The notes beneath the pieces were generated by a model. The model searched no databases. It was given only the letters and a program-made list of their open reading frames with translations, and had not been told where the DNA came from. The translations under genes were made by a program, and so were the position numbers. A DNA stretch of 64,000 nt, from the NCBI RefSeq assembly GCF_025602895.1, contig NW_026516245.1, positions 260,501-324,500 on the forward strand, read 5' to 3'. Positions 34,977 through 45,631 of the stretch are shown piece by piece. This DNA comes from Polychytrium aggregatum (lineage: Eukaryota > Chytridiomycota > Chytridiomycetes > Polychytriales). The first letter of the stretch is position 1. Each line of letters opens with the position of its first letter.

Positions 34977-37540
34977 TCACGGATGTTCGTGTCCCATCGC
35001 GTCTGGCTTTTGCCGTTTGGTGCCCATCTGCTGCCATTGGTGATTGGGAACGGGAGCGTTGCTACCGCCCGAGCATACACTCGAACTGGATCCTTGCGAT
35101 GCCGGCACCAAGCCCCGAGCGTTTGGGTTGAATGATGGACTGTGGCTTCGTGACAGCTCGTGTACCGGTGGAGCCATAATGGATGGGATGTTGCCTGGGA
35201 TGCGATTCTCGCCTGGCCCCAGTTTCCGCTTGGTGCCAGGCGAAAAATTGCCGCCAGCACTGGAGGCAGGTACGGTAGGGCCCTGCGCTCGCTGCAGCAG
35301 AGGCGATGGTGCAGATTGATGGTTGACCATGCTTACCCTCGCTGGAGATATCGAAGGAGAGTTTTGCGGAGCGAATCGCTCATAAGGCTGCGCTGAAGTG
35401 GCTCTTGGTATGGAAGTGTCAGTCAAGCGCGGTTCTGCGTGGGAAAAGCTTGGGGTGGGCTGTCGCTGGGGCACTTGGCCAAAGGATGAGTTGCGAGCCG
35501 CTGGGTTGTATCCCAGCGGCCGCTGCGCCTGGGGGCTCTCGCGCTGTGCCCAGTCCTGGGTGCCGGTTGAGATCGGTCTTGGTTGGGCCATGAGCCTAAA
35601 GTTATTGTTGCCATTGTACTCGCCAGGCTGGACGGATGGCATGTTTTGCCGGACTTGCGCTTGGGCAAGTGTGCGTTGGTTGTGGGCTTGTGCTGGATTT
35701 CTGTCGAGAGGCTTTGCGAGTCAGTACCGACCGCATGCCGAGTTATCGAGAGTGCTTGCAACAGCGTCGATGATCTCACCTGCCCACTGCGTTCGGGATC
35801 GTATTCGAGGCGTTGTACGGCTCCACGGCAGCCGCTACAAACGATGGTATACTTGCAAGATAGGGGGGAGGGTTTTCAGAACCGGTGCTTAGCCAATTCC
35901 TCGGAACAGGGGTATTCGCTACGAACGTCAAGACAAGGACATGATTGCCGCAAGACAGCCCACTTACGTTGATTCGTCAAGTTGATACATCGTTTCGGTA
36001 ACGAGATCGGCATCCCAGTCCAGTCCAGGATCAAACATATCTGTGAATACAACGACGCCGTTAGTATCGATCGACACCGCTCGCAGCGGCGGCGGCGGCG
36101 TCGGCGGCTGACTGAGTCGCCACACCAACAGATAAACTGCTACGAACTGCGAGCTTTGGCCATCGAGCGGCACTCGAGACGAAACCACCAACAACTCAAT
36201 GTGTCTTGTCGGCTGATTCGGCCGATGCTTCAGAGCAGCGCTCCTATAGACTCACCATCGACCTGGCCTGGGATATTTGCGACCGAGCCAGCAGGAGACC
36301 TCGGTGGCTGCGGCGCTGCAAAGGTGGGTCTTGGTGCCGGATTCAGGACTCTAGGAATTGGGGGCATTATGCCTGCTGGACCCCGATTGAACGAGGCTGC
36401 CTGAGGCGCGAGCTGGAATGTTGTCGAGCTTGATGCACCGCCGGTGAGGAGGTGGCGGTTCTCGGGGGAGCGATAGAGATCGTTCAAGTCGATTGCCCGG
36501 AGCTGATCGTGAGCAATCTCGTCAGGACCAAGGCGACCAGGATCAAGCGAGACAGACCTGGACGGCCCACCAGAACCAACCGGGCAGAGTCGAGTCGCTC
36601 GGCGTTGACTCACCCCAACGGACTTGACTCCTTTGACCTTCTTCAAGTACTCCTTGTCGTGCAGGCAGTTGCCCAGGCAGTTTCCAAAGCCCCGCAGAGC
36701 CCGCTTCAGGCCGTCGGTAACGGCCTCCTTCCTGACTTTCTCGAATGCAGCGGTCTTGGTCCTGGCGTTGTCAGTAGAGCCAAAGCCGACATCCTTTGCA
36801 CACACATCATGGATGAGAGCGATGATTCAACGAACGGGCAAGCGTGCTGATGTGCATCCCCCCCCCCGCGACATGCCTTGATGGCCGGGGAGCAACGTCG
36901 TCTTGCTCGAAGCGTCAGGCCACGCATAACCGAATGACCCCGGTGTTCCGTGAGTCTGCCCCGGCATTCTGGGCGCATACCTCGTGGAAAGTTCCATCCC
37001 TCAAGGTCACCCGGACGACCGCCGAGACGCCAACCGATATCCGGCCATCGACCATGTCCATCTGCGCATGTGGGTATTGTTAGAGGGCAAAGCGAGCGAC
37101 AGCAAGATCCTCGCAGATGGATCCGCGAGATACTCACAAAATCCACACTCATGTTGACGATGTTGTAGGACCAGCCGTTGAAACCAAATATCTCGTTGGC
37201 GATCGATATGGCCTTCCACCCCTCGAGGTAATTCAACTTCACTGGCGGGTGATCGGCCATCATAGCGATCACGGAAATCAGCGACAGGAGGGCCGAGTTA
37301 GAGCAGCGGATCGGGCGGGCCCGCAAAGGCCAGAGTAGCGTCAGAGCGCAGATTCAGATCAAGATCCAGCTGTGGACCAAGGTGCGTTGTTGACTCACTG
37401 CTGCCGGGGCCGCTCCGCTGGCTCACATATTCGGGACCCAGGTACCGCTGTAGGTTGGCATTGATGGAGACCTGCTCCTCGGAGTCGAAAGGGATGCCGC
37501 CAAAGACAGGCTTGGTGGGCTGAGCGCTGGATGAGTCCAT
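34977..37540 (-). CDS. RAD52: DNA recombination mediator RAD52
   Basis: Ring-forming protein that anneals single-stranded DNA and loads Rad51 during double-strand break repair. Start 37538-37540: MDSSSAQPTKPVFGGIPFDS, followed by NANLQRYLGPEYVSQR. Later exons give KLNYLEGWKAISIANEIFGF and NGWSYNIVNMSVDFV. Next come GVSAVVRVTLRDGTFHEDIG and FEKVRKEAVTDGLKRALRGF, with CLGNCLHDKEYLKKV (about 36640-36760). The KEAVTDGLKRALR segment holds the Lys/Arg residues that contact DNA in the human ring. An exon with MFDPGLDWDADLVTETMYQL follows (about 35970-36040). The C-terminal exon (34977-about 35660) is Pro/Ser/Gln-rich, as is usual for the Rad51/RPA-binding tail, and ends KRQKPDAMGHEHP. About seven exons. 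Confidence 0.93.
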
Positions 37541-38367
37541 TGCTCCGATGCAGCTCTCGTTGACAGGCCAACTGCAGCGCCAACCAGGTCGGTCGCCGGC
37601 TTGATCGACAACAGACCCGACGGCAGACAGGCCAGGGCCAAAGCAGGATGGTGTTGGATGCTTCGCCTTGAGGCCGACTGCGCAGATGTGCGAAGCCAGG
37701 ACGGCTGCGTTGACGAACAAACCGGGAGCACATGGCCTTCCGATCCTACACTGTATTCAGGGAAGCGGGACACCTGCCAACAACCCATTTGTCGGCATAG
37801 TATGCGATGTCATGCGTCAAGCAAAGCCATAAGAAATAGAACAGATCACTTTGGCAGCCTCCGAGTGAAGACCACCGGTCGCAGTGCAGCGATGCGGAAA
37901 TCGAGGGTGCTGTGTTTGGCCATGACTGCAATGAGTGGGTGGGTGTATTCAGGTCACAGAAAAACACCCTGTCATAGCTCAAAACGGGGGTGTCCCATTT
38001 CATTTTGGAAACGCTGCAAGGTGCGGCTTTCCCGTTTTCAATAGTGTGTGGTGGGTGAAGCCTGTGCAGGAATGAAGAATATGCAAGTGTGAAATACGCC
38101 AGTGCGTCCTTGTTGCCGCATGTTCCGGCACTGCTCCCGCCTATTGTCCCATGGGTCCGCTTCGGTCTTGTCCCTCTGGCCAACCCGCACTCAATCACAA
38201 CCGCCGGGATCGGTTGACATCACCCAGACGGTGTGGTCGAGACGTTGCCGGGCATGTCAAGTTCAAGGCCCTATTACCTCCACATCGTCCCCGTCTTCTC
38301 GCCCCATCCCTCTCCACTGCAGCAGAGCCCTGCCACCGCCAACAGGCCAAGGTACTGCTCATGCAAA
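37541..38367. promoter_or_regulatory. Divergent spacer between RAD52 and CNBD2-like gene
   Basis: 827 bp between two divergent starts. The minus strand is open across 37746-38198 but shows no recognisable protein. Both promoters, and possibly upstream 5' UTR introns, lie here. I see no tandem repeat. Confidence 0.45.
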
Positions 38368-40815
38368 ATGTCTGCGCTTCCGCCGATCCCACAGCATCTT
38401 TCCTTCAGCCAGGTCTCAGGCTCCACCGAGAGCTTCACACAACTGTCGCAAGAGACCCTCGACCGGCGTCTGTCGCTCTTCAACCAAAGGTCGTCTCTCT
38501 ACCGCAACAAAACAGCAATGCTCGAGCCGCGCGAGTCCCTGCTCGAAGAAGACGAAGCTGGCATCGTCGGGGCCCCGGCCTCAACCGATGTCCTGGTCGA
38601 CTCGGTGGCTCTCGGTGATCTCAATGAAAAGCACAACCAAGTGCTGCTCCATGCCGTCCAGGTTCTGAAGAATCGCTATGTGCCGAGACGAGAAAGCAAC
38701 CTTCCGGGCATTGTGTCGGCATTGACCAAGTTTCAGATCAGGACGGCAGACAAGCGGACAGCCCGGGACAGGTATGCAGTGTCGTTGTCTCGACAGCAGT
38801 TGGCGAGAGGAATGGCAGTCCACGGCCATCTACTCAAGCCTGTCTCGTCGACGTCGGCTCAGCAAGGTGGAACTATGCCATCAATTCGACTCTGGCTGCC
38901 ATCCGATCGATCCAGGCATTCCGGGTGGTTGAGCCTCGCTTCGTGTCTGGCAAGCCCGTCGGTGCCTTCAGTACCGGAACCTCATATGTAAGAAGCGAGC
39001 CACCGGGCGGCTCGGAAGTGTTGTGAATCCGTCTCAACAGCGGGGGCGACCACCGGTGTCGTTTCGATGCTGGTTCCATTAATCTGAGCGAATCCAATCT
39101 GGGGCACTGTTTCGCCTGTCCACATATCCCTCACCCATCGATATGCGATTGCCTGCCGCATCTGCAACCCAGACCGCACACAAGATCGGCTTCTTCATGG
39201 ACGACTATCGCACTCAGAGCCATCAGTTTGTCTGCCATCTCTCCAACGAGACACGCCATGCCCTGCAAAAGGAACCCAGCGAGTACACCAAGCGAGACAC
39301 CGAGCTTATATTTCGCCTGACCTCGACCATGCCTGCCTTTGCAAAATATACGCTGCCGGTGCGCAAGGCCCTCAGCAAGGTTACCAAGTTCGAACTGTAC
39401 AAGCAGGGTCGAGTGATTGTCCGGGAAGTAAGTCCGTGCCCGAGGCATTTCGTGTGGCTCGTTGGGACACATGTTATCGTCGTGCATGCACAGCGTGCGT
39501 CCGATCTACAGCATCGATGGCTCAGCTCTATTGACTGTCGATTTGGCCGTGGACAGGGACACGAGGCCGAGAACTTTTACTTCATCATCAGCGGGCAGGT
39601 CGAAGTTCGCAAGAATATGGAGGGCCAGTCGGTGCTCTTGAACATATTAAAGAGGTATCGGTCCTCCGCATCCGATGGTGTGAATGATCTGCATGCCGGA
39701 GCTAGCGATACGAACAGGGAATGTATCGACAAACACTCTGCAGTATCGGGCCAGGGCACTGATCGGGGTTCTTACTGCTTTCTTCTGGATGTGGCATGCA
39801 CAGCGGAGACAGCTTTGGCGAGCTTGCTCTGCTCCAGAATGTCAAGCGTGCAGCGACAGTCATTACCCTCATGGACACTGAGTTTCTTCGTGTCAACAAA
39901 GGCGACTTTCTTGATGTGCTGAAGAGTGAGTCCGAGCGTGATCTGACCGAGAGGCTGGAGCTCCTCGAATCGATTCCGCTGTTCAAGATGTTCTCCAAGT
40001 CGGCTCTCATTCATCTGGCTGCCACCAGTCAGTCACGAGACTACATGGCCAACCAGACAATCATTACCGAAGGCGATTTCCCCCAGAGCATCGTCATAAT
40101 CAAGTGGGTATATCGTGTGCACGCATTTCCTGAGCAGGGGGGGGGGCGCACTGTCCAGCGACCAACAGCATCTCACACTACAATCTTGTTTGCCGCAACT
40201 AGGGACGGCCATTGTCGACTCCTGAAAGCAGTTCGTTTCCTCAGCATACCCTGTTCGAAAGAATACCCAGATCGGCGGCAACTCATGCCCTTTCCCGAGG
40301 AAGTCGAGACCTCGAGCCGATCAATCCAGACAAAGGACCCGCACACCGAGACCTTTATCACCGGAACCAGCTTCATCGAATCCGGGCCACAGATTCGGTC
40401 CGTGGACAAGATACTCAAGATAAAGGACTGTACAAACGGAGACTACTTTTTTGACGTTGCTGCCGTCGTCGCCTTAGGGGCCCCGAATGTGATCCGAGCC
40501 ACGGCCCTGAACTTCCGGCAGCAACTACACGCCAAGCGAAGCCCGTTTTCGATTGTGTCGTCCACGAGGGTCAAAGCCGTCTTGGTCAGCCAAAACGAGT
40601 TCATCCGCCTGGTGGGCACTGAAATAGCCTACCAGATCGGGCACAAGTACCTGTCGGACGCTGTCGATCTGTGGTCGATCCAGAAACTGCAGCGCGAGTA
40701 CTTGCGGTCGCGCGGATGGAAGCTCTACAAGCAACGACTTATGGATGATCTGCTGTGGCAACGGAAGCTCAAATCGCGGCCCCGAGAGCACGAAGCCCTT
40801 CCCCGCATTGCCTAG
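38368..40815 (+). CDS. Cyclic nucleotide-binding domain protein, CNBD2-like
   Basis: Protein with tandem cyclic-nucleotide-binding folds and no transmembrane or kinase domain. The start, MSALPPIPQHLSFSQVSGST, lies at 38368. Exon 1 runs to TADKRTARDR. Exon 2 (about 38866-38990) gives WNYAINSTLAAIRSIQAFRV. The next exon has IGFFMDDYRTQSHQFVCHLS, then VTKFELYKQGRVIVRE. The first CNB domain continues with AENFYFIISGQVEVRKNMEG and GDSFGELALLQNVKRAATVI, the phosphate-binding-cassette region. There the usual Arg of R-A-A appears as KRAATV. The second CNB-like region begins FKMFSKSALIHLAATSQ. The C-terminal exon ends [20 protein letters not shown]. The architecture resembles CNBD2, known mainly from flagellated sperm of animals. 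The ligand is unknown. The 3' end may overlap the antisense Cys-rich gene. Confidence 0.75.
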
Positions 40816-41587
40816 AACTGATCAGCAGTCGGTAATCGGGTCCGCACCGCTTCTCGGAGGCGGCATTCGATTGCAGATAATGGAGCGGGGTATTCGATCT
40901 CGGGATGCTGGAGGATAAACACATATATTCACGAGTCGGAAGCAATGCCCGGCCCAAGTCTATCCAGCAGCGCTGCTTCTCAGCAGTCGTTTTGGTAGAT
41001 CCACACCCATTCGCCTGCCAAAGTATCCAAATCACATTAGAGCACTCTTTTGGGCCATCTCCACAGGATGTGGCTGTCGATATGCACAACCCACCGTTCG
41101 GATTCTGCTGGCACTCAAGATACTGATGGTCGTGGCAGATGTTGGGAGACCCCTTTTCACAAATATCGCCGATGGAATGGCCGTAGCTGCCGCTAACTTC
41201 TGTGTTATACGAGCAGAATTGCCTGTATTGAGGATTCTGTGTGCATTCTTCGCCGCATGTATTTTGCCTCTGCCAGTGGCCTGCCATCAAGTGAATCAAG
41301 TCAGTTCGTGGCTGGGCCGAACCGGGCATAATCGGGTAGAACAGAGCACACAGCCCATGTCTGCGTTGGTGATAGAATCGCTGTGGCAGAATCGCTCTGA
41401 GAGCCATACCTGATTCATCGCAGACGAGGAAAATGTCCTTCCAGCAGGCATAGTAGTCGGCATTCCCCACACAGGCGCTGTTGCTCGAAGAGCAGCATTT
41501 CCCACCGAGGACTGGGGTGTGGGAGTGTTCGCATATGGCCGAGACGGCAAGGAGCGCCGGGACCAGGAGAACAGAGATGGCCTTCAT
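40769..41587 (-). CDS. Secreted Cys-rich protein, unrecognised family
   Basis: The start (41585-41587) opens with [20 protein letters not shown], a clear signal peptide. The first exon continues [20 protein letters not shown] and [13 protein letters not shown], then a GTATGG donor. The next exon (from about 41270) has [40 protein letters not shown] and [11 protein letters not shown]. Evenly spaced Cys suggest a disulfide-rich extracellular or cell-wall protein. I recognise no family. Past ECSNV the frame stays open to 40769, which overlaps the CNBD2-like 3' end by about 47 bp. The true stop may lie elsewhere after another intron, so the 3' coordinate is weak. Confidence 0.55.
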   Translation of the reverse strand: MKAISVLLVPALLAVSAICEHSHTPVLGGKCCSSSNSACVGNADYYACWKDIFLVCDESGMALRAILPQRFYHQRRHGLCALFYPIMPGSAQPRTDLIHLMAGHWQRQNTCGEECTQNPQYRQFCSYNTEVSGSYGHSIGDICEKGSPNICHDHQYLECQQNPNGGLCISTATSCGDGPKECSNVIWILWQANGCGSTKTTAEKQRCWIDLGRALLPTREYMCLSSSIPRSNTPLHYLQSNAASEKRCGPDYRLLISSRQCGEGLRALGAAI

Positions 41588-41952
41588 GTTGCGATGCAAG
41601 AGCGATCGGCGTGGCAGCAGGGAGGGCATCTTTTATAGATGCCGCATCCGTTCCCGCCAGCGCAAAGCCGTGCCGCCAAAGCCCGGGCACGGCCGACCGG
41701 GGTGACAGTGTCGAACGCTTTCCATCCTTCGGCGGCTGCGGGCTGCTGGCACTCTATCGGGATGCTTCGACATGGAACGGAGCACCAGCCATCGAGGTCC
41801 GCCACAACAACCAGGGCTTGGCTTTGCGCAGTCGCACCGATCGGATCTGGGCGCGGCTGGTGGGCATCTGCCTGTTCGCCTGCTTGTCTGTTCGCCTGCT
41901 CGCTGACCCGCATCGCCAGCAACCCCCCTGCAGGACCCTGCCGATTTCGCCC
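41588..41952. promoter_or_regulatory. Divergent promoter region, Cys-rich secreted protein gene and MRE11
   Basis: The 365 bp between two divergent start codons. The + strand is open in frame with MRE11 from 41611, so an upstream MRE11 start is possible, but the encoded residues show no similarity to the family. No repeat was seen. Confidence 0.5.
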
Positions 41953-44900
41953 ATGACTGCCCGGGCAGTCAAATCCGAGCCGACCGACGACGTCGCTGCC
42001 CCAAGCGACAGCGCCAACGCCGACAACGCCAACACCTTCCGCATCCTGATCTCCACCGACAATCACATTGGATATCTCGAAAAGGACCCTGTCCGGGGCG
42101 ACGACTCGCTGCGATCGTTCGAGGAAGTGCTCAAGCTCGCCAAGAGCCACAAGGTGGACGTCTCGAGAGGGCTGTTGCGAATCGGGTTGGCGCAGACATG
42201 GTGCGGATGACGACCGCTGACCCCGTGTCGTCAATGCACACAACTTCTTTCGCCAGGTCGACTTTATACTGCTTGGAGGAGATCTGTTCCATGAGAACAA
42301 GCCCTCTCGAAAGGCGCTGCACGAGGCCATGGTGATGTTCAGGCAATACTGCATGGGCAGCGGCTGCCACAATATCGAGCTACTGAGCGACCAGTCGGTC
42401 AACTTTCGGGACAGGTCAGTTCGCCGGATCCTTTGTGCCCGAAGCGATGCCTTCGACACCGACCCTGCCGATTTGGCGGATTACGGTCTGTGGAGGACAG
42501 TCGAGCATCTTGCCGAAGACTCACGCTGCAGACGGGCTCGAACAGGTTCAACACGGCCAACTTTCTCGATCCCAACTTCAACATCTCGATTCCGGTGTTC
42601 TCCATCCACGGCAACCACGATGATCCCTCGGGGGTACGTTTTGAGATCCGCCGCCCCTGTTCGATCTTCTGGCTGCGTCGTCAGATTGCCTCGATTTCGA
42701 CCTCGCCGGCGTCTCCCAGTCGCATCGGTGTCCAATGCCGTCTGCAGCTCGCCCACAGTCTCATTTCTTCGGAAACAATGGATCCTTGTGCTTCACCCAG
42801 GACGGTGCCTTGTGTGCCCTGGACCTACTCAGTGTCGCCGGCATGGTCAACTACTTTGGCAAGTACGATCGTATCGACGACATCGATATCGCCCCAATCC
42901 TACTCCAGAAGGGCAGCACCAAGCTGGCGCTCTATGGCCTCGGCAACATCCGAGACGAACGGCTGAACCGGACCTTCCGGAAGGGTTGCGTGCGCTTCCT
43001 GCGCCCGGACCAAGATCCAGACGGATGGTTCAGCCTCTTCACCTTCCACCAAAACCGGGTGGCTCACGGCCCATCCAACTACATTCCGGAGACACTCCTG
43101 GACCCGTTCCTGGACTTGGTCTTGTGGGGCCACGAGCACGAGTGCCTGATCGACCCCGAGAAGAACGAAGAAACACAGTTCTGGATCACCCAGCCTGGCA
43201 GCTCGGTTGCCACCTCGCTCTGCGAGGGAGAGTCCAAATCCAAGTGCGTATCTTTTCTCTTTGCTCGATCAACTCGCACGACCGGGTCGATGACTCGGTC
43301 CGCCGTTGTGAGAAATCGGACCAAAGCACTCGCGGCTGATTCTGAGCCCATTCAGGCATGTGGGCATTCTCAGCATTCGTGGCCGTGACTTTAAGCTCGA
43401 GAAGATTCCCTTGAAGACAGTGCGGCCTTTTGTGATGGGCGAAATTGCGCTATCGGAGGCCCGCCATTTGTCCACAATCGACACCAAGAAGATCTCGTCC
43501 TTCCTGGCCAACAAAGTCAACGAGCTCTTTGATCGTGCCTTTGACGAGTGGAAGGAGAGCAATCCAGAGCTCACCGACGAGCACTTTCCTAAGCCACTTA
43601 TTCGCCTCAAGGTAGGGGCACTTGTGAATGTATTGCGCTTACCAGCGATAGACAAAGAAACAGACTGTTCATGGCTGGCGGCTGTCTGATGGCTGCTGAA
43701 AGTAACCACGCAACTGAATCTTTGCCTGCACAGGTCGAGTACACCGGATACACCACCATCAATCCACAGCGGTTCGGGCAGCTGTTCATCGACCGCGTCG
43801 CCAACCCCAAGGACATCCTGCTCTTTTATCGAAAGCGGACAACAGCCCATGTCAGCAAAGAGGTCAAGATCTCGACCGACGTCGACCTCCCGCCCAATCT
43901 TCCCGACAAGCTGGAGTCGGGTCAGGTCGAAGATCTTGTCAGCGAGTTCTTGACGTCGCAGAGCCTGAACATCCTTCCCGAGAATGCACTCTGCGAGGCA
44001 GTTCGGCTCTTTGTGGACAAGGACGACAGGGATGCCATCAAAGAGTAAGTCGATCGAGTCTTTATCACGCCATGGAATCGGAGGGACACGCCAAGCGATG
44101 CGCTTTGCAAGCAGTCCTGCCGGTGATGTTGGCCCTGAAGTTCCATGCCAAAGCTCATGGTCATGATCTGTGCTGCAGTTTTGTTGCCGAATCCCTCAAG
44201 CACACTCGGAGCCACCTCCGCGCCATCGATACCAAAGACGACCAAAAGTTGAACTTGGAGGTACATGCGCATGCTGTGTCTGTGTGTGTCTTGCAGTTGC
44301 TTTCGCATCTTGTCGGCACAGGTTACCGGTGTGCATTGTCGTCGCCATGTTGCTTACTGGCTGTACTGCCTCGGTAGATCGAAAAGTTCAAGACCGAGAA
44401 GGAAACCGAGTTCCAAGCTGATGGCACCTCGATCCTCTTCAAATTCCTGAAGGTATTTGGCTTGCAGTGCGCCATTTGCCTCCCTCCCACCATGGCGGAG
44501 CTTCAGCACCCACCTGGACCCCCGATTCGCCGTACCCATGCTGATTTGCACGGTTTTCATCTGTGTATTTGGACGTGAATGATGGCCGTATGACATCCTT
44601 CCGGTTGGCCATCAAAGGACAAGACACGGACTTCGATAGCTGCACCCGCGACCAAACGCGATGATGGCGGATCTTCGGCCAGCGACACTGAGAACCCGTT
44701 ACCGCTGCCTGTGCCTTCGGCGAGTCGTGGCCGTGGCCGTGGTCGTGGCCGTGGACGAGGCCGTGATGCCGGTACAGCAGCAACTGCCCGGCTTGCCTTT
44801 GTCGATGATGCGAAGAAAGGGCTGGATGCCGCTCCAAAGCAGCAGCCGCGCTCGCAGACAGGGACAAGCCAAAACAACGTCAAGAAACACGGCGAACCCG

Positions 44901-45484
44901 CCGAACCAATGCAGGAGGACTCTACTCTCGACGACGATATTCTCGATCTGTTGCCCGCAAGTGCCAGGCTGCCAAAGCGGGGGCGACCGGCAGCGATTTC
45001 AGAGTCGAGTACAGCCTCTGCCTCCGAGGAACATCCATCGAAAAAGAGGTGAGCTTTGACGTTTCCGCCGTTGATTGCAGACAAGCTTCGTCGCTGGCCA
45101 TTCAACAAAGCGCAGAATGCTTGATTAGTGGCGCTGTGCCTTTCTAACAACGTGAGTCTTTAATGGACCCCTGGTCGTGGCAGCAAAGCATCGGACTATC
45201 GCCAAACCAAGATCGATCTGGCGGCCCTGCATCCGCCTGCACGACGAACCAAGCAAGCCGCGCCGGCCGCTGTCAAGGTCAAAACCGAGCCGGTCGACGA
45301 TCATGCCGCTGTCCAGGTGATCAGCAGCACCGACGAGGACGATGAGATCCCGGAGGCGGCCGGTGCTGCAGCAATAGCCGCGGCAGTCATCCCTTCTTCC
45401 CAACCGACGCTATCGCAAAGTACATCTCGAAGACTCCCACCGCGATTCAACGAGACGGGGGCCAAGGGCAAGTCTAGGAAATAA
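41953..45484 (+). CDS. MRE11: Double-strand break repair nuclease MRE11
   Basis: Nuclease subunit of the MRN/MRX complex. Exon 1 (start [13 protein letters not shown]) has [20 protein letters not shown], metal ligands Asp and His. Exon 2 begins [17 protein letters not shown] and includes the DQSVNF segment. Exon 3 has [17 protein letters not shown], with the catalytic Asn-His-Asp. Exon 4 (about 42805-43243) has [28 protein letters not shown] and [10 protein letters not shown], the remaining His ligands. All phosphoesterase residues are present. The capping domain follows, with [20 protein letters not shown] and [20 protein letters not shown]. The C-terminal part has an [12 protein letters not shown] tract (about 44725-44765), like the GAR motif of animal MRE11. 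The tail ends GAKGKSRK with TAA at 45482-45484. About nine exons, with typical gene length. It is convergent with the checkpoint kinase. Confidence 0.95.
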
Positions 45485-45631
45485 AATGCAGTGCAACCGC
45501 GACAGGGTGATCATTGCACTATACAACGCTTAGAGCAGAGGGAGCATCTGGCAGTGGTCTAGATGAGCCGGAGATGTCGGATGCGAACGGGAGCATTCAG
45601 GGGATGTGCAGGGTGGCGGAAAGCGGGTAGC
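45485..45631. other. Short convergent 3' spacer between MRE11 and FHA kinase
   Basis: Only 147 bp separate the facing stop codons, so the two mRNAs very likely overlap in their 3' UTRs. An AATAAA word overlaps the MRE11 stop (45480-45485). Confidence 0.6.
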
